The position numbers were made by a program, and so were the translations under genes. Under the pieces are notes generated by a model. It was not told the DNA's origin. It did not search any database and was given only the letters and a program-made list of their open reading frames with translations. Source: Apirhabdus apintestini (GTDB lineage Bacteria > Pseudomonadota > Gammaproteobacteria > Enterobacterales > Enterobacteriaceae). From it: a DNA stretch of 64,000 nucleotides. Shown here in pieces: positions 44,888 to 57,211 of the stretch (the first letter of the stretch is position 1; the number at the start of each line of letters is the position of its first letter). Location: assembly GCA_033977085.1 (NCBI GenBank), contig CP138906.1, positions 3,596,001 through 3,660,000 of the forward strand, read 5' to 3'.

Positions 44888-47575
44888 ATGACCGATGTAA
44901 CCGTAAAAGCGCTGGCCGCTGAGATTCAGACCTCTGTGGATCGCCTGGTACAGCAATTTGCTGATGCAGGGATTCCGAAGTCTGCTGGAGACTCTGTAAC
45001 GGCGCAAGAGAAACAAACGCTACTGGCCCACTTAAACCGTGAACACGGTTCCGGGCCGGATAAATTAACGCTACAGCGCAAAACGCGCAGTACTCTGAGC
45101 ATCCCGGGTACCGGTGGTAAGAATAAATCGGTACAGATTGAAGTCCGTAAAAAGCGCACCTTTGTAAAACGCGATCCGCAAGAAGCCGAACGTCTTGCCG
45201 CGGAAGAACAGGCTAAGCGTGAAGCGGAAGAGGCAGGCCAGCGCGAGGCGGAAGCAGCCGCTAAACGTGAGGCAGAAGAAAAAGCGAAACGTGAAGCTGA
45301 AGAACAGGCCAGGCGCGAAGCCGCTGAAAAAGCAAAACGTGAAGCGGCGGAAAAAGACAAAGTGAGCAATAAACCAACTGACGAAGCGGCAAAAGCCGCA
45401 CAGTCCGAAAAAGCGCGCAGAGAAGCTGAAGCGGCTGAACTGAAACGCAAAGCGGAAGAAGAAGCGCGTCGTAAACTTGAAGAAGAGGCGCGTCGCGCGG
45501 TGGAAGAGGCACGACGCATGGCAGAAAGCCAGAATTGGGATAACAAAGAAACGCCGGCTCCCGTTGAGGAAGATAGTGATTATCATCTCACGACTTCTCA
45601 ACACGCACGTCAGGCGGAAGACGATAGCGACCGTGAAGTTGAAGGCGGTCGCGGACGCGGGCGTAATGCCAAAGTTACACGTCCGAAAAAGGCAATAAAC
45701 ATTCTGAAACCAAAGCGGATCGTGAAGAGGCTCGCGCCGCCGTTCGCGGTGGCAAAGGCGGTAAGCATCGCCGCGGCAGTATGCTGCAACAGGGCTTTCA
45801 GAAACCTGCGCAGGCAGTTAACCGCGACGTGATTATCGGTGAAACTATTACTGTCGCCGAGCTGGCTAACAAAATGGCGGTTAAAGGCTCGCAGGTAATT
45901 AAAGCGATGATGAAGATGGGCGCGATGGCGACCATTAATCAGGTAATCGATCAGGAAACCGCGCGAGCTCGTTGCCGAAGAAATGGGGCACAAAGTCACT
46001 CTTCGCCGCGAGAATGAGCTGGAAGAGGCGGTAATGAGCGATCGCGACACGGGCGCGAAAGCTGAGCCGCGTGCGCCTGTAGTGACAATCATGGGCCACG
46101 TCGATCATGGTAAAACGTCGCTGCTGGACTACATTCGCTCAACGAAAATTGCGTCAGGTGAAGCAGGCGGTATTACCCAACACATTGGTGCGTATCACGT
46201 TCAAACGGATAACGGTAGCATTACGTTCTTGGATACCCCGGGGCACGCCGCGTTCACCGCAATGCGCGCGCGCGGCGCTCAGGCGACGGATATTGTTGTG
46301 CTGGTTGTTGCCGCGGACGATGGCGTGATGCCGCAGACAATTGAAGCCGTGCAGCATGCTAAAGCCGCTCAGGTGCCGGTTGTTGTGGCCGTCAATAAAA
46401 TTGATAAACCGGAGGCCGATCCGGATCGCGTTAAAAATGAGCCGGCTCAGTACGGTATCATCCCAGAAGAGTGGGGCGGAGAAAGCCAGTTCGTGCATGT
46501 TTCTGCGAAAGCGGGAACCGGCGTTGACGAGCTGCTGGATGCAATTCTGTTGCAGTCAGAAGTGCTCGAACTGAAAGCCGTGCGCAACGGTATGGCCAGC
46601 GGTGCGGTTATTGAGTCATTCCTGGATAAAGGCCGTGGGCCGGTTGCTACGGTGCTGGTGCGTGAAGGGACTCTGCATAAGGGCGACATCGTACTGTGCG
46701 GCTTTGAATATGGTCGCGTACGCGCTATGCGTAACGAACTGGGTCAGGAAGTGACTGAAGCCGGTCCGTCGATCCCGGTGGAAATTCTTGGTCTGTCAGG
46801 CGTTCCGGCAGCAGGTGATGAAGCGACCGTAGTACGCGATGAGAAAAAGCGCGTGAAGTCGCCCTGTACCGTCAGGGCAAATTCCGTGAAGTGAAACTCG
46901 CGCGTCAGCAGAAAAGCGAAGCTGGAAAACATGTTCGCTAATATGACAGAAGGCGAAGTGTCCGAAGTCAATATTGTCCTGAAAGCAGACGTTCAGGGTT
47001 CTGTCGAAGCCATTTGTGATTCGCTGCTGAAGCTGTCTACCGATGAAGTGAAAGTGAAAATTGTCGGTTCCGGCGTTGGTGGGATTACGGAAACCGACGC
47101 CACGCTCGCGGCGGCGTCGAACGCTATTATCGTTGGCTTTAACGTGCGTGCGGATGCTTCTGCGCGTCGGGTTATCGATGCGGAAAGCTTGGATCTGCGC
47201 TACTACTCCGTTATCTATCACCTGATAGACGAAGTGAAGCAGGCGATGAGCGGTATGCTGGCGCCTGAGTATAAGCAGCAGATTATCGGGCTTGCTGAAG
47301 TTCGCGATGTATTTAAGTCACCGAAATTTGGCGCTATCGCTGGATGTATGGTGACGGAAGGAACGGTGAAGCGCCACAATCCTATCCGCGTTCTGCGTGA
47401 TAACGTTGTTATCTATGAAGGCGAGCTGGAATCCCTGCGCCGCTTTAAAGATGATGTGAATGAAGTACGTAACGGTATGGAATGTGGCATCGGCGTGAAG
47501 AACTATAACGATGTTCGCACCGGCGATATGATTGAGGTCTTCGAGGTTATCGAGATCCAGCGTACTATTAGCTAA
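44888..47575 (+). CDS. infB: translation initiation factor IF-2, four indels
   Basis: GTPase that brings fMet-tRNA to the 30S subunit; essential. Long Lys/Glu/Ala-rich linker in the N-terminal third, then the G domain: [26 protein letters not shown]. Four breaks: about 45691 (G run, [13 protein letters not shown]), 45965 (extra base at GCGAGCTCG), 46852 (A run, [13 protein letters not shown]) and 46919 (extra base at GAAGCTGG, should read SELENMF). They cancel, giving 895 residues (890 in E. coli). Both insertions lie at AGCT. Confidence 0.96.
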
Positions 47576-47631
47576 TCGTTCATCGACATAATTTCGGGGG
47601 CTGCGGCCCCTCTTTGTCTGGAGAATTTATT

Positions 47632-48035
47632 ATGGCTAAAGAGTTTGGCCGCCCGCAGCGCGTGGCGCAGGAGATGCAAAAGAGATTGCCATCATCCTGC
47701 AGCGCGAAATTAAAGATCCCCGTCTTGGACTAATGACCACCGTTTCTGGCGTAGAGGTTTCTCGCGATTTAGCTTATGCGAAAGTCTTTGTTACCTTCCT
47801 TAATGATGATGATGAAGAGGCCGTTAAGTCAGGGCTTAAAGCCCTGCATGATGCCTCAGGTTTTATTCGTTCACTTTTAGGTAAGGCGATGCGTTTGCGT
47901 ATTGTACCGGAATTGACCTTCTTCTATGACAACTCACTGGTTGAGGGAATGAGGATGTCAAATCTGGTGTCAAATGTCGTGAAGCGCGATGAGGCGCGCC
48001 GCGCGGATAGCGACGATAGCGACAAGGAGGAATAA
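47632..48035 (+). CDS. rbfA: 30S ribosome-binding factor RbfA, one frameshift
   Basis: Cold-shock 16S rRNA maturation factor. Start MAKEFGRPQRVAQEMQK at 47632. One A is missing near 47679; the frame should continue EIAIILQREIKDPRLGLMT. Restored length 134 residues (133 in E. coli). Its stop overlaps the truB start. Confidence 0.94.
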
Positions 48036-48979
48036 TGAGTCGTCCCCGTCGTCGCGGTCGCGATGTACATGGTGTTTTGCTATTGGATAAACCTCAAGGG
48101 GCATCTTCAAACGATGTCCTGCAAAAAGTAAAACGCTTATTTCAGGCTAACCGGGCTGGCCATACCGGCGCTTTAGATCCCTTAGCAACCGGGATGCTCC
48201 CTATTTGTCTTGGTGAGGCGACAAAGTTTTCACAGTATTTGTTAGATGCGGACAAGCGCTATCGCGTTATCGCCCGGTTGGGGAAACGGACTGACACGTC
48301 GGATGCGGATGGGCAGATAGTTCAGGAGCGGGAAGTTAACTTTACGCCCGCCGAACTTGCCGCTGCACTTGACCGGTTTCGTGGAGAGACGCAGCAGGTT
48401 CCCTCAATGTTTTCAGCGTTGAAACACCAGGGCGCCCTCTATATGAGTACGCGCGCCAGGGATTGAGGTGGCACGAGAGGCGCGTCCTATCGTCGTGTAT
48501 GAGTTGCTATTTTTGCGCCATGAGGGCGATGAAGCTGGAGCTTGAGATCCACTGCTCAAAAGGCACTTATATCCGCACAATTATTGATGATTTAGGTGAA
48601 GTGCTGGGCTGTGGCGCGCATGTTTCTATGCTAAGGCGCCTGGCTGTAAGCCGCTATCCCGTAGAGCGTATGGTGACGCTGGCACAGCTTACTGAAGCTG
48701 GTTGCGGACGCCGAGCGCCAGAGCGTTCCCTCGTCCACACTGCTGGATCCCTTGCTATTACCGATGGATAGCCCGGCGGCCGATTTTCCGGTGGTGAATT
48801 TACTGACATCCGTCGCCAGTTATTTCAGGCAAGGCCAGCCGGTGCGCGCTGCGAATGCGCCATTTGAGGGGCTTGTGCGGGTGACCGAAGGCGAGGAGCA
48901 GCGGTTTATCGGTATGGGTATCATCGATGATGAAGGGCGCGTCGCGCCGCGTCGCCTGGTTGTGGAGTATCCGCTGTAA
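48035..48979 (+). CDS. truB: tRNA pseudouridine-55 synthase TruB, four indels
   Basis: Makes pseudouridine 55 in all tRNAs. Catalytic aspartate in GHTGALDPLATGM; HCSKGTYIRTIIDDLGE and the C-terminal PUA region follow. Breaks: about 48433 (C run, QGAPLYEYARQ), 48462 (G run, RQGIEVAREARP), then two extra bases at GAAGCTGG (48532, GDELELEIHC; 48699, TELVADAERQ). They cancel, giving 314 residues, exactly E. coli. Both insertions turn GAGCT into GAAGCT. Confidence 0.94.
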
Positions 48980-49102
48980 GCTATGTGGTCTCCTTGCGAT
49001 AACCCGTATAGCCAGTTAGAATAGCTCGGTTTTATCTGGGGGTGGCTGAATTAGAGATCGGCACCCTATATTTTTAATATCTACAGTTGTCTGGAGTAAA
49101 GA

Positions 49103-49371
49103 ATGTCTCTAAGCGTTGAAGCTAAAGCAAAAATCGTTTCTGAGTTTGGTCGTGATGCTAACGACAGCGGTTCTACTGAAGTACAGGTAGCGCTGCTGAC
49201 TGCGCAGATCAACCATCTGCAGGGTCACTTTTCGGAGCACAAAAAGATCACCACAGCCGTCGTGGTCTGCTGCGTATGGTTTCTCAGCGTCGTAAACTGC
49301 TCGACTACCTGAAACGTAAAGATGTTGCGCGATACACTAGCCTGATTGAACGTCTGGGCCTGCGTCGCTAA
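49103..49371 (+). CDS. rpsO: 30S ribosomal protein S15, one frameshift
   Basis: 16S rRNA-binding protein of the platform. Start MSLSVEAKAKIVSEFGRDAN. One A missing from an A run at about 49241; the other frame continues DHHSRRGLLRMVSQRRKLLD to IERLGLRR. Restored length 89 residues, exactly E. coli. Confidence 0.96.
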
Positions 49372-49388
49372 TCATTGCGAGTTTCATA

Positions 49389-49414
49389 AAAAGGGGCCTT
49401 TATGGCCCCTTTTT
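49389..49414 (+). terminator. terminator after rpsO
   Basis: AAAGGGGCC-TTTAT-GGCCCC followed by TTTTT, 18 bases after the restored rpsO stop. In E. coli this terminator lets some transcripts through into pnp. Confidence 0.9.
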
Positions 49415-49592
49415 CAGTAGGGCAGCAGCAATTAACGATAAACTCATGTATTGTTGCTGTTGGACTGGCAGCATATCAGGATTGTCGTAACCTATTACTG
49501 GCAACAGTTTTTGCTGTAACAGCATGACCTGTTCATTTGACGTATTAGTACAGCACTCTGAATGTTTAAGAGCGATCTTACTGCAGAGGTTC

Positions 49593-49649
49593 GCGCGGCT
49601 AATGAGAGGCTTTATCCGTAATTACGGGTTAAGGTTGTCATTAGTCGCG
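49593..49649 (+). promoter_or_regulatory. long stem-loop in the pnp leader
   Basis: CGCGGCTAATGA (about 49594-49605) pairs with TCATTAGTCGCG (49638-49649) with one G-U, and an inner CCGTAATTACGG arm extends it. In E. coli a leader stem-loop cut by RNase III lets PNPase repress its own mRNA; position and shape match. The rest of the 310-base rpsO-pnp gap holds no gene I can support; the sRNA SraG lies here in E. coli but could not be confirmed. Confidence 0.65.
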
Positions 49650-49724
49650 AGGATGCGGATAAGATCGGAGTAAAACGCTGCTCGCGCTGTGGGCGGCTAT
49701 TGTTAAATAAGTAAGGATATAATT

Positions 49725-51855
49725 TTGCTTAATCCGATCGTTCAAAAATTCCAATATGGTCAGCATACATTAACGCTGGAAACCGGCATGATGGCTCGCC
49801 AGGCAACGGCAGCCGTAATGGCCAGCATGGATGACACGGCCGTGTTCGTGACCGTTGTGGGCGCTAAAAAAGCGAAGCCGGGTCAGGACTTCTTTCCGCT
49901 GACCGTCAATTATCAAGAGCGTACCTACGCAGCTGGTCGTATTCCGGGAGCTTTTTCCGCCGTGAAGGCCGTCCTAGCGAAGGTGAAACGCTAACGGCTC
50001 GCCTGATTGACCGTCCCATTCGTCCATTATTTCCTGAAGGTTTTGTTAATGAGGTTCAGGTTATCGCAACCGTAGTTTCCGTTAACCCTCAGGTAAACCC
50101 GGATATTGTTGCGATGATTGGCGCCTCTGCCGCTCTGTCTTTATCTGGTCTGCCGTTTAATGGCCCCATTGGCGCAGCCCGTGTCGGTTATATCAACGAT
50201 CAGTATGTATTAAACCCGACGGCAGATGAGTTGAAAAACAGCCGGTTGGATTTAGTGGTTGCTGGTACCGAAGGCGCGGTGCTGATGGTTGAATCTGAAG
50301 CCGAGCTTCTGAGCGAAGAACAAATGCTTGGCGCCGTTGTGTTTGGGCATGACCAGCAGCAGGTCGTTATCCAGAATATTAAAGAACTGGTTGCGAAAGC
50401 GGGTAAACCGCGTTGGGACTGGCAGCCAGAAGCGGTTGATGAAGCCTTGAACGCACGCGTTGCCGCACTTGCGCAAGCGCGCCTTAGCGACGCCTACCGC
50501 ATTACAGACAAGCAGGAGCGCTATGCTCAGGTTGACGCTATCAAAGCGGAAACTATTGCTGCACTGCAGGCTGAACAGCCGGAAGATGCGCAACTGGATG
50601 AAAATGAGCTGGGTGATATTCTGCACGCGATTGAAAAAATGTGGTGCGTTCTCGCGTATTGGCTGGTGAACCGCGCATCGATGGCCGTGAAAAAGATATG
50701 ATTCGCGGTCTGGATGTACGCACCGGCGTACTGCCGCGTACACACGGTTCGGCGCTGTTTACCCGCGGTGAAACGCAGGCGCTGGTAACCGCAACTCTGG
50801 GTACCGCGCGCGATGCACAGACACTGGATGAATTAATGGGTGAGCGTACTGATAGCTTCCTGTTCCACTATAACTTCCCTCCGTATTCTGTAGGGGAAAC
50901 GGGTATGGTTGGTTCGCCTAAGCGTCGTGAAATTGGTCATGGTCGCCTGGCGAAGCGCGGCGTACTTGCCGTGATGCCGGATGCCGATCGCTTCCCGTAT
51001 ACGGTGCGCGTGGTCTCTGAAATTACCGAATCTAACGGTTCGTCATCTATGGCTTCTGTTTGCGGTGCCTCTCTGGCGCTGATGGACGCAGGTGTGCCAA
51101 TTAAAGCGGCCGTTGCTGGTATCGCCATGGGGCTGGTAAAAGAAGGCGACAATTATGTGGTTCTGTCCGATATTCTGGGTGATGAAGACCACTTAGGCGA
51201 TATGGACTTTAAAGTTGCCGGTTCCCGCGATGGTATCTCTGCGCTGCAGATGGATATCAAGATAGAAGGCATCACGCGTGAAATTATGCAGGTGGCTTTG
51301 AACCAGGCAAAAGGTGCTCGTTTGCATATTCTGGGCGTGATGGAGCAGGCTATCAATGCGCCGCGTGGGGATATCTCCGAATTCGCGCCGCGCATCCACA
51401 CTATCAAGATTAACCCTGATAAGATCAAAGACGTTATCGGTAAAGGCGGTTCTGTCATCCGTGCCCTGACTGAAGAAACCGGTACGACAATTGAAATTGA
51501 AGATGACGGTACTGTGAAGATTGCAGCGACCGACGGAGAAAAAGCGAAATTCGCGATTCGTCGTATCGAAGAGATCACCGCTGAAGTTGAAGTCGGGCGT
51601 ATCTATAATGGTAAAGTCACTCGCATCGTAGACTTTGGCGCATTTGTTGCTATTGGCGGCGGCAAAGAAGGCTTGGTGCATATTTCTCAGATTGCGGATA
51701 AGCGCGTTGAGAAGGTCACTGACTACTTGCAGTTAGGCCAGGAAACGCCGGTTAAGGTGCTGGAAGTTGACCGTCAGGGACGTATCCGTTTGAGTATCAA
51801 GGAAGCGGTGGAGTCAGCTCCTGCTGCAGCGCCTGCTGAGCCTGAAGCTGAGTAA
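49725..51855 (+). CDS. pnp: polyribonucleotide nucleotidyltransferase, two 1-base deletions
   Basis: Phosphorolytic 3'-5' exoribonuclease of the degradosome. Starts at a TTG (49725, LNPIVQKFQYGQHTLTLETG), as in E. coli, after AAGGATA. Two RNase PH cores, KH (DKIKDVIGKGGSVIRALTEE) and S1 (GKVTRIVDFGAFVAIGGGKE) domains. Breaks at about 49949 (GGGAGCTTTTT, one A short of an AAGCTT; should read GSFFRREGRPSEG) and 50635 (A run, IEKNVVRSRVLAGE). Restored length 710 residues, against 711 in E. coli. Confidence 0.96.
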
Positions 51856-51865
51856 CACGTTGACG

Positions 51866-51892
51866 AAGACTTCCCTTTGCGGGAAGTCTTTC
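51866..51892 (+). terminator. terminator after pnp
   Basis: AAGACTTCCC-TTTGC-GGGAAGTCTT, a 10-bp perfect stem, followed by TCT. Confidence 0.8.
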
Positions 51893-51963
51893 TACGTCAG
51901 CTTAATACTCTTATCGCAACCGGTGACAGGACGTAATTCAATCGTTGTCTTCGGGAGTAGGAA

Positions 51964-52846
51964 ATGAAGCCTTTTTGCGCTGGTGTCTCGTTGCGACGGC
52001 ACTGACGTTGGCAGGATGCGGCAACTCTGCATGGCGTAAGAATGAAGTTCTGGCCGTACCATTGCAGCCGACCCTCCAGCAGGAGGTGATTCTGGCGCGT
52101 ATGGAACAGATTCTCGCCAGTCGGGCTTTAACCGATGATGAACGCGCTCAGCTTTTATATGAGCGCGGAGTGTTGTATGATAGTCTTGGTTTGCGAGCAC
52201 TGGCGCGAAATGATTTTTCACAAGCGCTGGCGATTCGCCCAGATATGCCTGAGGTTTTCAATTACTTAGGCATTTATTTAACGCAGGCAGGCAACTTTGA
52301 TGCTGCCTATGAAGCGTTTGATTCTGTACTTGAGCTTGATCCAACTTATAACTACGCGCATTTAAATCGCGGTATCGCTCTCTATTACGGAGGCCGTTAC
52401 CGGTTAGCGCAAGATGATCTGCTGGCGTTTTATCAAGACGATCTCAATGATCCTTTCCGATGCCTGTGGCTCTGGCTTGCTGAAAGCAAGCTAAATGAGA
52501 AACAGGCGAAGATGCTGCTTCAGCAGCGTTATGACAAATCGGATAAGTCGCAGTGGGGATGGAACATCGTCGAATTCTACCTTGGCCATATCAGCGAAAA
52601 CACGCTGATGGATCGCCTGAAGGCAGACGCAACGGATAACACTTCGCTCGCTGAACATCTCAGTGAAACCAACTTCTATTTAGGTAAGTACTACCTAAGT
52701 CTGGGGGATAAGAACAGTGCTACGGCGCTGTTTAAGTTAGCGGTCGCCAACAACGTACATAACTTCGTTGAGCACCGTTATGCATTGTTGGAGTTAGCGC
52801 TCTTGGGCCAGGGCAAGATGACCTGGCAGAATCGGACCAGCAATAG
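51964..52846 (+). CDS. nlpI: lipoprotein NlpI, two 1-base deletions
   Basis: Outer-membrane TPR lipoprotein, adaptor for Prc that controls murein endopeptidase MepS. The start ATG at 51964 reads MKPF, then one T is missing from a T run (51970) before LRWCLVATALTLAGCGN, whose LAGC is the lipobox. TPR repeats follow (RALARNDFSQALAIRPDM, NFDAAYEAFDSVLELDP). Near 52812 a G is missing; the C-terminus should read LLGQGQDDLAESDQQ. Restored length 294 residues, exactly E. coli. Confidence 0.94.
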
Positions 52847-52950
52847 CTGACGAACATTTTCAGCCCATAACTTTTGTAAGTCATCATCTTTACGGGTGAG
52901 GGCGTTTTTGTTTGTTAATCCATCTAATTTGAGCCGGTTCACACTTTTTA

Positions 52951-53031
52951 ATGAAAATTGCCGAATATTTTCATATTGAGTTATGTAGACTGGCCGCCAA
53001 GAATATTGAGGCACACGTACTACATGGCTGA
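52951..53031 (+). CDS. yrbN: leader peptide YrbN
   Basis: A 26-codon frame, MKIAEYFHIELCRLAAKNIE followed by AHVLHG, matches the small YrbN protein found upstream of deaD in E. coli (shared MKIAE-FH-ELCRLAA). Its TGA at 53029-53031 overlaps the deaD start at 53024, suggesting translational coupling. Function unknown; the match rests on my recollection of the E. coli peptide. Confidence 0.75.
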   Translation: MKIAEYFHIELCRLAAKNIEAHVLHG

Positions 53032-54841
53032 TATCGAAACCACTTTCGCCGATCTGGGTCTGAAAACCTCCATCCTTACCGCTCTGAATGATTTGGGCTA
53101 TGAAAAGCCCTCTCCGATTCAGGCCGCCTGTATTCCACATTTACTGGAAGGGCGAGATGTACTGGGTATGGCACAGACCGGTAGTGGCAAAACGGCGGCG
53201 TTCTCTTTGCCGCTGCTGAATAATATCGACCCGGATCTGCGCGCACCGCAGCTTCTGGTGCTGGCGCCGACGCGTGAACTAGCCGTTCAGGTCGCTGAGG
53301 CGTGCAACGATTTCTCTAAACATATGCGCGGTGTACAGGTGGTGGCGCTTTATGGCGGCCAGCGTTATGACGTACAGCTACGCGCGCTGCGTCAGGGTCC
53401 ACAAATCGTTGTGGGAACACCGGGTCGTCTGCTTGATCATCTGAAACGCGGAACGCTGGATCTCTCTAATCTGAGCGGTCTGGTATTGGATGAAGCCGAT
53501 GAAATGCTGCGCATGGGCTTCATTGAAGATGTTGAAAACATCATGGCGCAAATCCCTGAGGGGCATCAAACTGCGCTATTTTCCGCAACGATGCCGGAAG
53601 CTATCCGCCGTATCACTCGTCGCTTTATGAAGGATCCGCAAGAAGTGCGCATCCAGACGAGTATCAATACGCGCCCTGATATCAGCCAGAGTTACTGGAC
53701 TGTCTGGGGAATGCGTAAAAATGAAGCGCTGGTGCGTTTCCTCGAAGCAGAAGATTTTGATGCGGCAATTATTTTTGTGCGCACTAAAAACGCGACGCTG
53801 GAAGTGGCGGAAGCGCTGGAACGTAATGGTTACAACAGCGCCGCATTAAACGGCGATATGAACCAGGCGCTGCGTGAGCAGACGCTGGAACGCTTAAAAA
53901 ATGGGCGTCTGGATATTCTGATTGCTACCGATGTTGCTGCACGCGGCCTGGATGTTGATCGCATCAGCCTGGTCGTTAACTACGATATCCCGATGGATGC
54001 CGAATCCTACGTTCACCGTATTGGGCGTACCGGCCGTGCGGGGCGCGCCGGGCGTGCACTTCTGTTCGTCGAGAACCGTGAGCGCCGGCTGCTGCGCAAT
54101 ATCGAGCGTACAATGAAGCTAACCATCCCTGAGGTCGAGCCGCCAAACGCAGAACTGCTGAGTCAGCGCCGTCTGGCAAAATTTGCCGGTCGCGTCCAGC
54201 AGCAGCTTGAAAGCAGCGATCTGGAGCAATATCGCGCTCTGCTGGCGAAGATCCAGCCAGAAGGCGAGTCTGAAATGGAGATGCTGGCTGCCGCGCTGCT
54301 GAAAATGGCGCAGGGCGAACGCACTCTTATTCTGCCGCCGGATCCGGTAGTTGAGCGTCGTCCGCGCCGTGAGTTCCGCGAGCGTGATGAGAGCCAGAAT
54401 CGCAGCGAGCGCCCGCGTCGTGAGCGTCGCAGCGCTGGTGAAATGGAATTGTACCGTATTGAAGTAGGTCGCGATGATGGCGTGGAAGTTCGCCACATCG
54501 TTGGCGCCATCGCCAACGAAGGGGATATCAGCAGCCGTTACATTGGTAATATCAAGCTGTTTGCTTCCCATTCGACAATCGAGCTACCGAAAGGTATGCC
54601 AGGCGATGTGTTACAGCATTTCACTCGTACGCGTATTCTGAATAAACCGATGAATATGCAACTATTGGGTGATGCACAGCCGCGTGGCGAACGTCGCAGC
54701 GGTGGGGGACGTAACTTCAGTAATAACGAGCGTCGCGGCGGCGGTGAAGGTCGTCGTTTTTCCGGTGAGCGCCGCGAAGGCGGCCGTGGTCCGCGTCGGG
54801 ACGATAACAGCACCGGCCGTCGACGTTTTGGCGATGCCTAA
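53024..54841 (+). CDS. deaD: cold-shock DEAD-box RNA helicase DeaD (CsdA)
   Basis: ATP-dependent RNA helicase for ribosome assembly and mRNA decay at low temperature. Intact, 605 residues (629 in E. coli). Start MADIETTFADLGLK. Motifs GSGKTAA, PTRELA, DEADEM, SAT and HRIGRTGR; RNA-binding region near 490-560; arginine/glycine-rich tail. Slightly shorter low-complexity tail than E. coli. No indel in 1.8 kb. Confidence 0.97.
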   Translation: MADIETTFADLGLKTSILTALNDLGYEKPSPIQAACIPHLLEGRDVLGMAQTGSGKTAAFSLPLLNNIDPDLRAPQLLVLAPTRELAVQVAEACNDFSKHMRGVQVVALYGGQRYDVQLRALRQGPQIVVGTPGRLLDHLKRGTLDLSNLSGLVLDEADEMLRMGFIEDVENIMAQIPEGHQTALFSATMPEAIRRITRRFMKDPQEVRIQTSINTRPDISQSYWTVWGMRKNEALVRFLEAEDFDAAIIFVRTKNATLEVAEALERNGYNSAALNGDMNQALREQTLERLKNGRLDILIATDVAARGLDVDRISLVVNYDIPMDAESYVHRIGRTGRAGRAGRALLFVENRERRLLRNIERTMKLTIPEVEPPNAELLSQRRLAKFAGRVQQQLESSDLEQYRALLAKIQPEGESEMEMLAAALLKMAQGERTLILPPDPVVERRPRREFRERDESQNRSERPRRERRSAGEMELYRIEVGRDDGVEVRHIVGAIANEGDISSRYIGNIKLFASHSTIELPKGMPGDVLQHFTRTRILNKPMNMQLLGDAQPRGERRSGGGRNFSNNERRGGGEGRRFSGERREGGRGPRRDDNSTGRRRFGDA

Positions 54842-54863
54842 TCGGTTGTAACGTTTATGGTAC

Positions 54864-54893
54864 AAAACCCCGATCGTTGATTGGGGTTTTTTT
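54864..54893 (+). terminator. terminator after deaD
   Basis: AAACCCC...GGGGTTTTTTT around GATCGTTGATT. Confidence 0.85.
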
Positions 54894-54965
54894 ATCCCTT
54901 TGTACTCATGTACTGGTACAATATTGCACTTCGCCCAATTATTATTACTTTAAGGATATTTGTTT

Positions 54966-56102
54966 ATGTCAGCTTACTGCGTGCCTCGTCCTAATCCTTC
55001 GATATTAGGGGGCGTAATGATTATCGGTGGAACCATCATTGGGGCAGGAATGTTCTCTTTACCGGTCGTCATGTCAGGCGCGTGGTTTTTTGGTCTCTGG
55101 CTGCCCTGATTTTCACGTGGTTTTGCATGTTGCATTCCGGTTTAATGATTCTGGAAGCGAATTTAAATTATACGCCGGGCGCCAGTTTTGACACGATGAC
55201 GCGCGATCTGCTAGGGCGTAACTGGAATGTCATTAACGGCATTTCGATCGCATTTGTGCTGTATATTCTTACCTATGCTTATATTTCAGCCAGCGGCTCT
55301 ATTTTGCATCACACCCTGCATGAGCCTGGCATTTGGTATCCCTGCTCGTCTTGCTGGAACCCTGTTTGCGCTGTTAGTGGCCATCATTGTCTGGATTAGC
55401 ACCAAAGCCGTAAGCCGCATGACTGCGGTTGTTCTTGGCGCGAAGGTGATTACATTTTTCTAACCTTTGGCAGCCTGCTAAGTCATGTGAAACCTGCCAC
55501 GCTATTTAACCTCACTGAAGTAAATCCACAGTACTCTCCCTATCTCCTGATGACGCTGCCTTTTTGCCTGGCGTCTTTTGGCTATCACGGCAATGTACCT
55601 AGCCTGATGAAGTATTATGGCCGCGAGCCGCGTACCATTATCCGCTGCCTGTTTTGGGGGACACTCATGGCGCTGGGGCTCTATATCATCTGGTTGCTGG
55701 GCACAATGGGAAACCTGCCGCGCCGTGATTTTATTGCCATAGCCCAAAAGGGCGGCAATATCGATGTGTTGGTGCAGTCGCTCAGCGGCGTCCTACACAG
55801 CCGATCGCTTAATGTGCTGCTAATTGTTTTTTCGAACTTTGCCGTCGCCAGTTCGTTCCTGGGTGTAACGCTCGGGTTATTTGATTACCTTGCCGATCTG
55901 TTTGGCTTTGATGATTCTGCTCTGGGGCGCCTGAAAACCGCGTCTATCACTTTTCTCCCGCCGGTAATTGGCGGGCTACTGTGGCCTAACGGCTTCCTCT
56001 ATGCGATTGGTTATGCCGGGTTAGCCGCCACAGTGTGGGCCGCAATAGTTCCTGCGCTATTAGCCCGGGCTTCCCGTCGCCGTTTTGGCAGCCCGCGCTA
56101 TC
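54966..56102 (+). pseudogene. mtr: tryptophan permease Mtr, 3' end replaced by IS21 copy 3
   Basis: Inner-membrane aromatic amino-acid/H+ symporter (HAAAP family). SILGGVMIIGGTIIGAGMFS at the N-terminus, then LIFTWFCMLHSGLMILEANL, ASFGYHGNVPSLMKYYG and SSFLGVTLGLFDYLADLFGF match Mtr closely. Three single-base breaks: about 55088 (T run, AWFFWSLAAL), 55324 (extra C at GAGCCTGG; should read HELAFGIPAR) and 55455 (T run, ITFFLTFGSLL). The gene ends at SRRRFGSPRYL where the IS begins, losing about the last 35 residues. It follows deaD, as in E. coli. Confidence 0.93.
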
Positions 56103-56188
56103 TGTTACCAACGGTGCAAAACTGATCCACCCCAGCGGTTGAAAACTGATCCAGGGGTTAATCTGCTCCTCTGAATACAGGGGAGCTT

Positions 56189-57207
<1,019 letters not shown>

Positions 57208-57211
<4 letters not shown>

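Noticed and set aside
44926..45604. Long reverse-strand frames inside infB
   Set aside because: Shadows of the repetitive Lys/Glu/Ala-rich linker, with Ser/Arg- or Phe-rich translations and no independent support.
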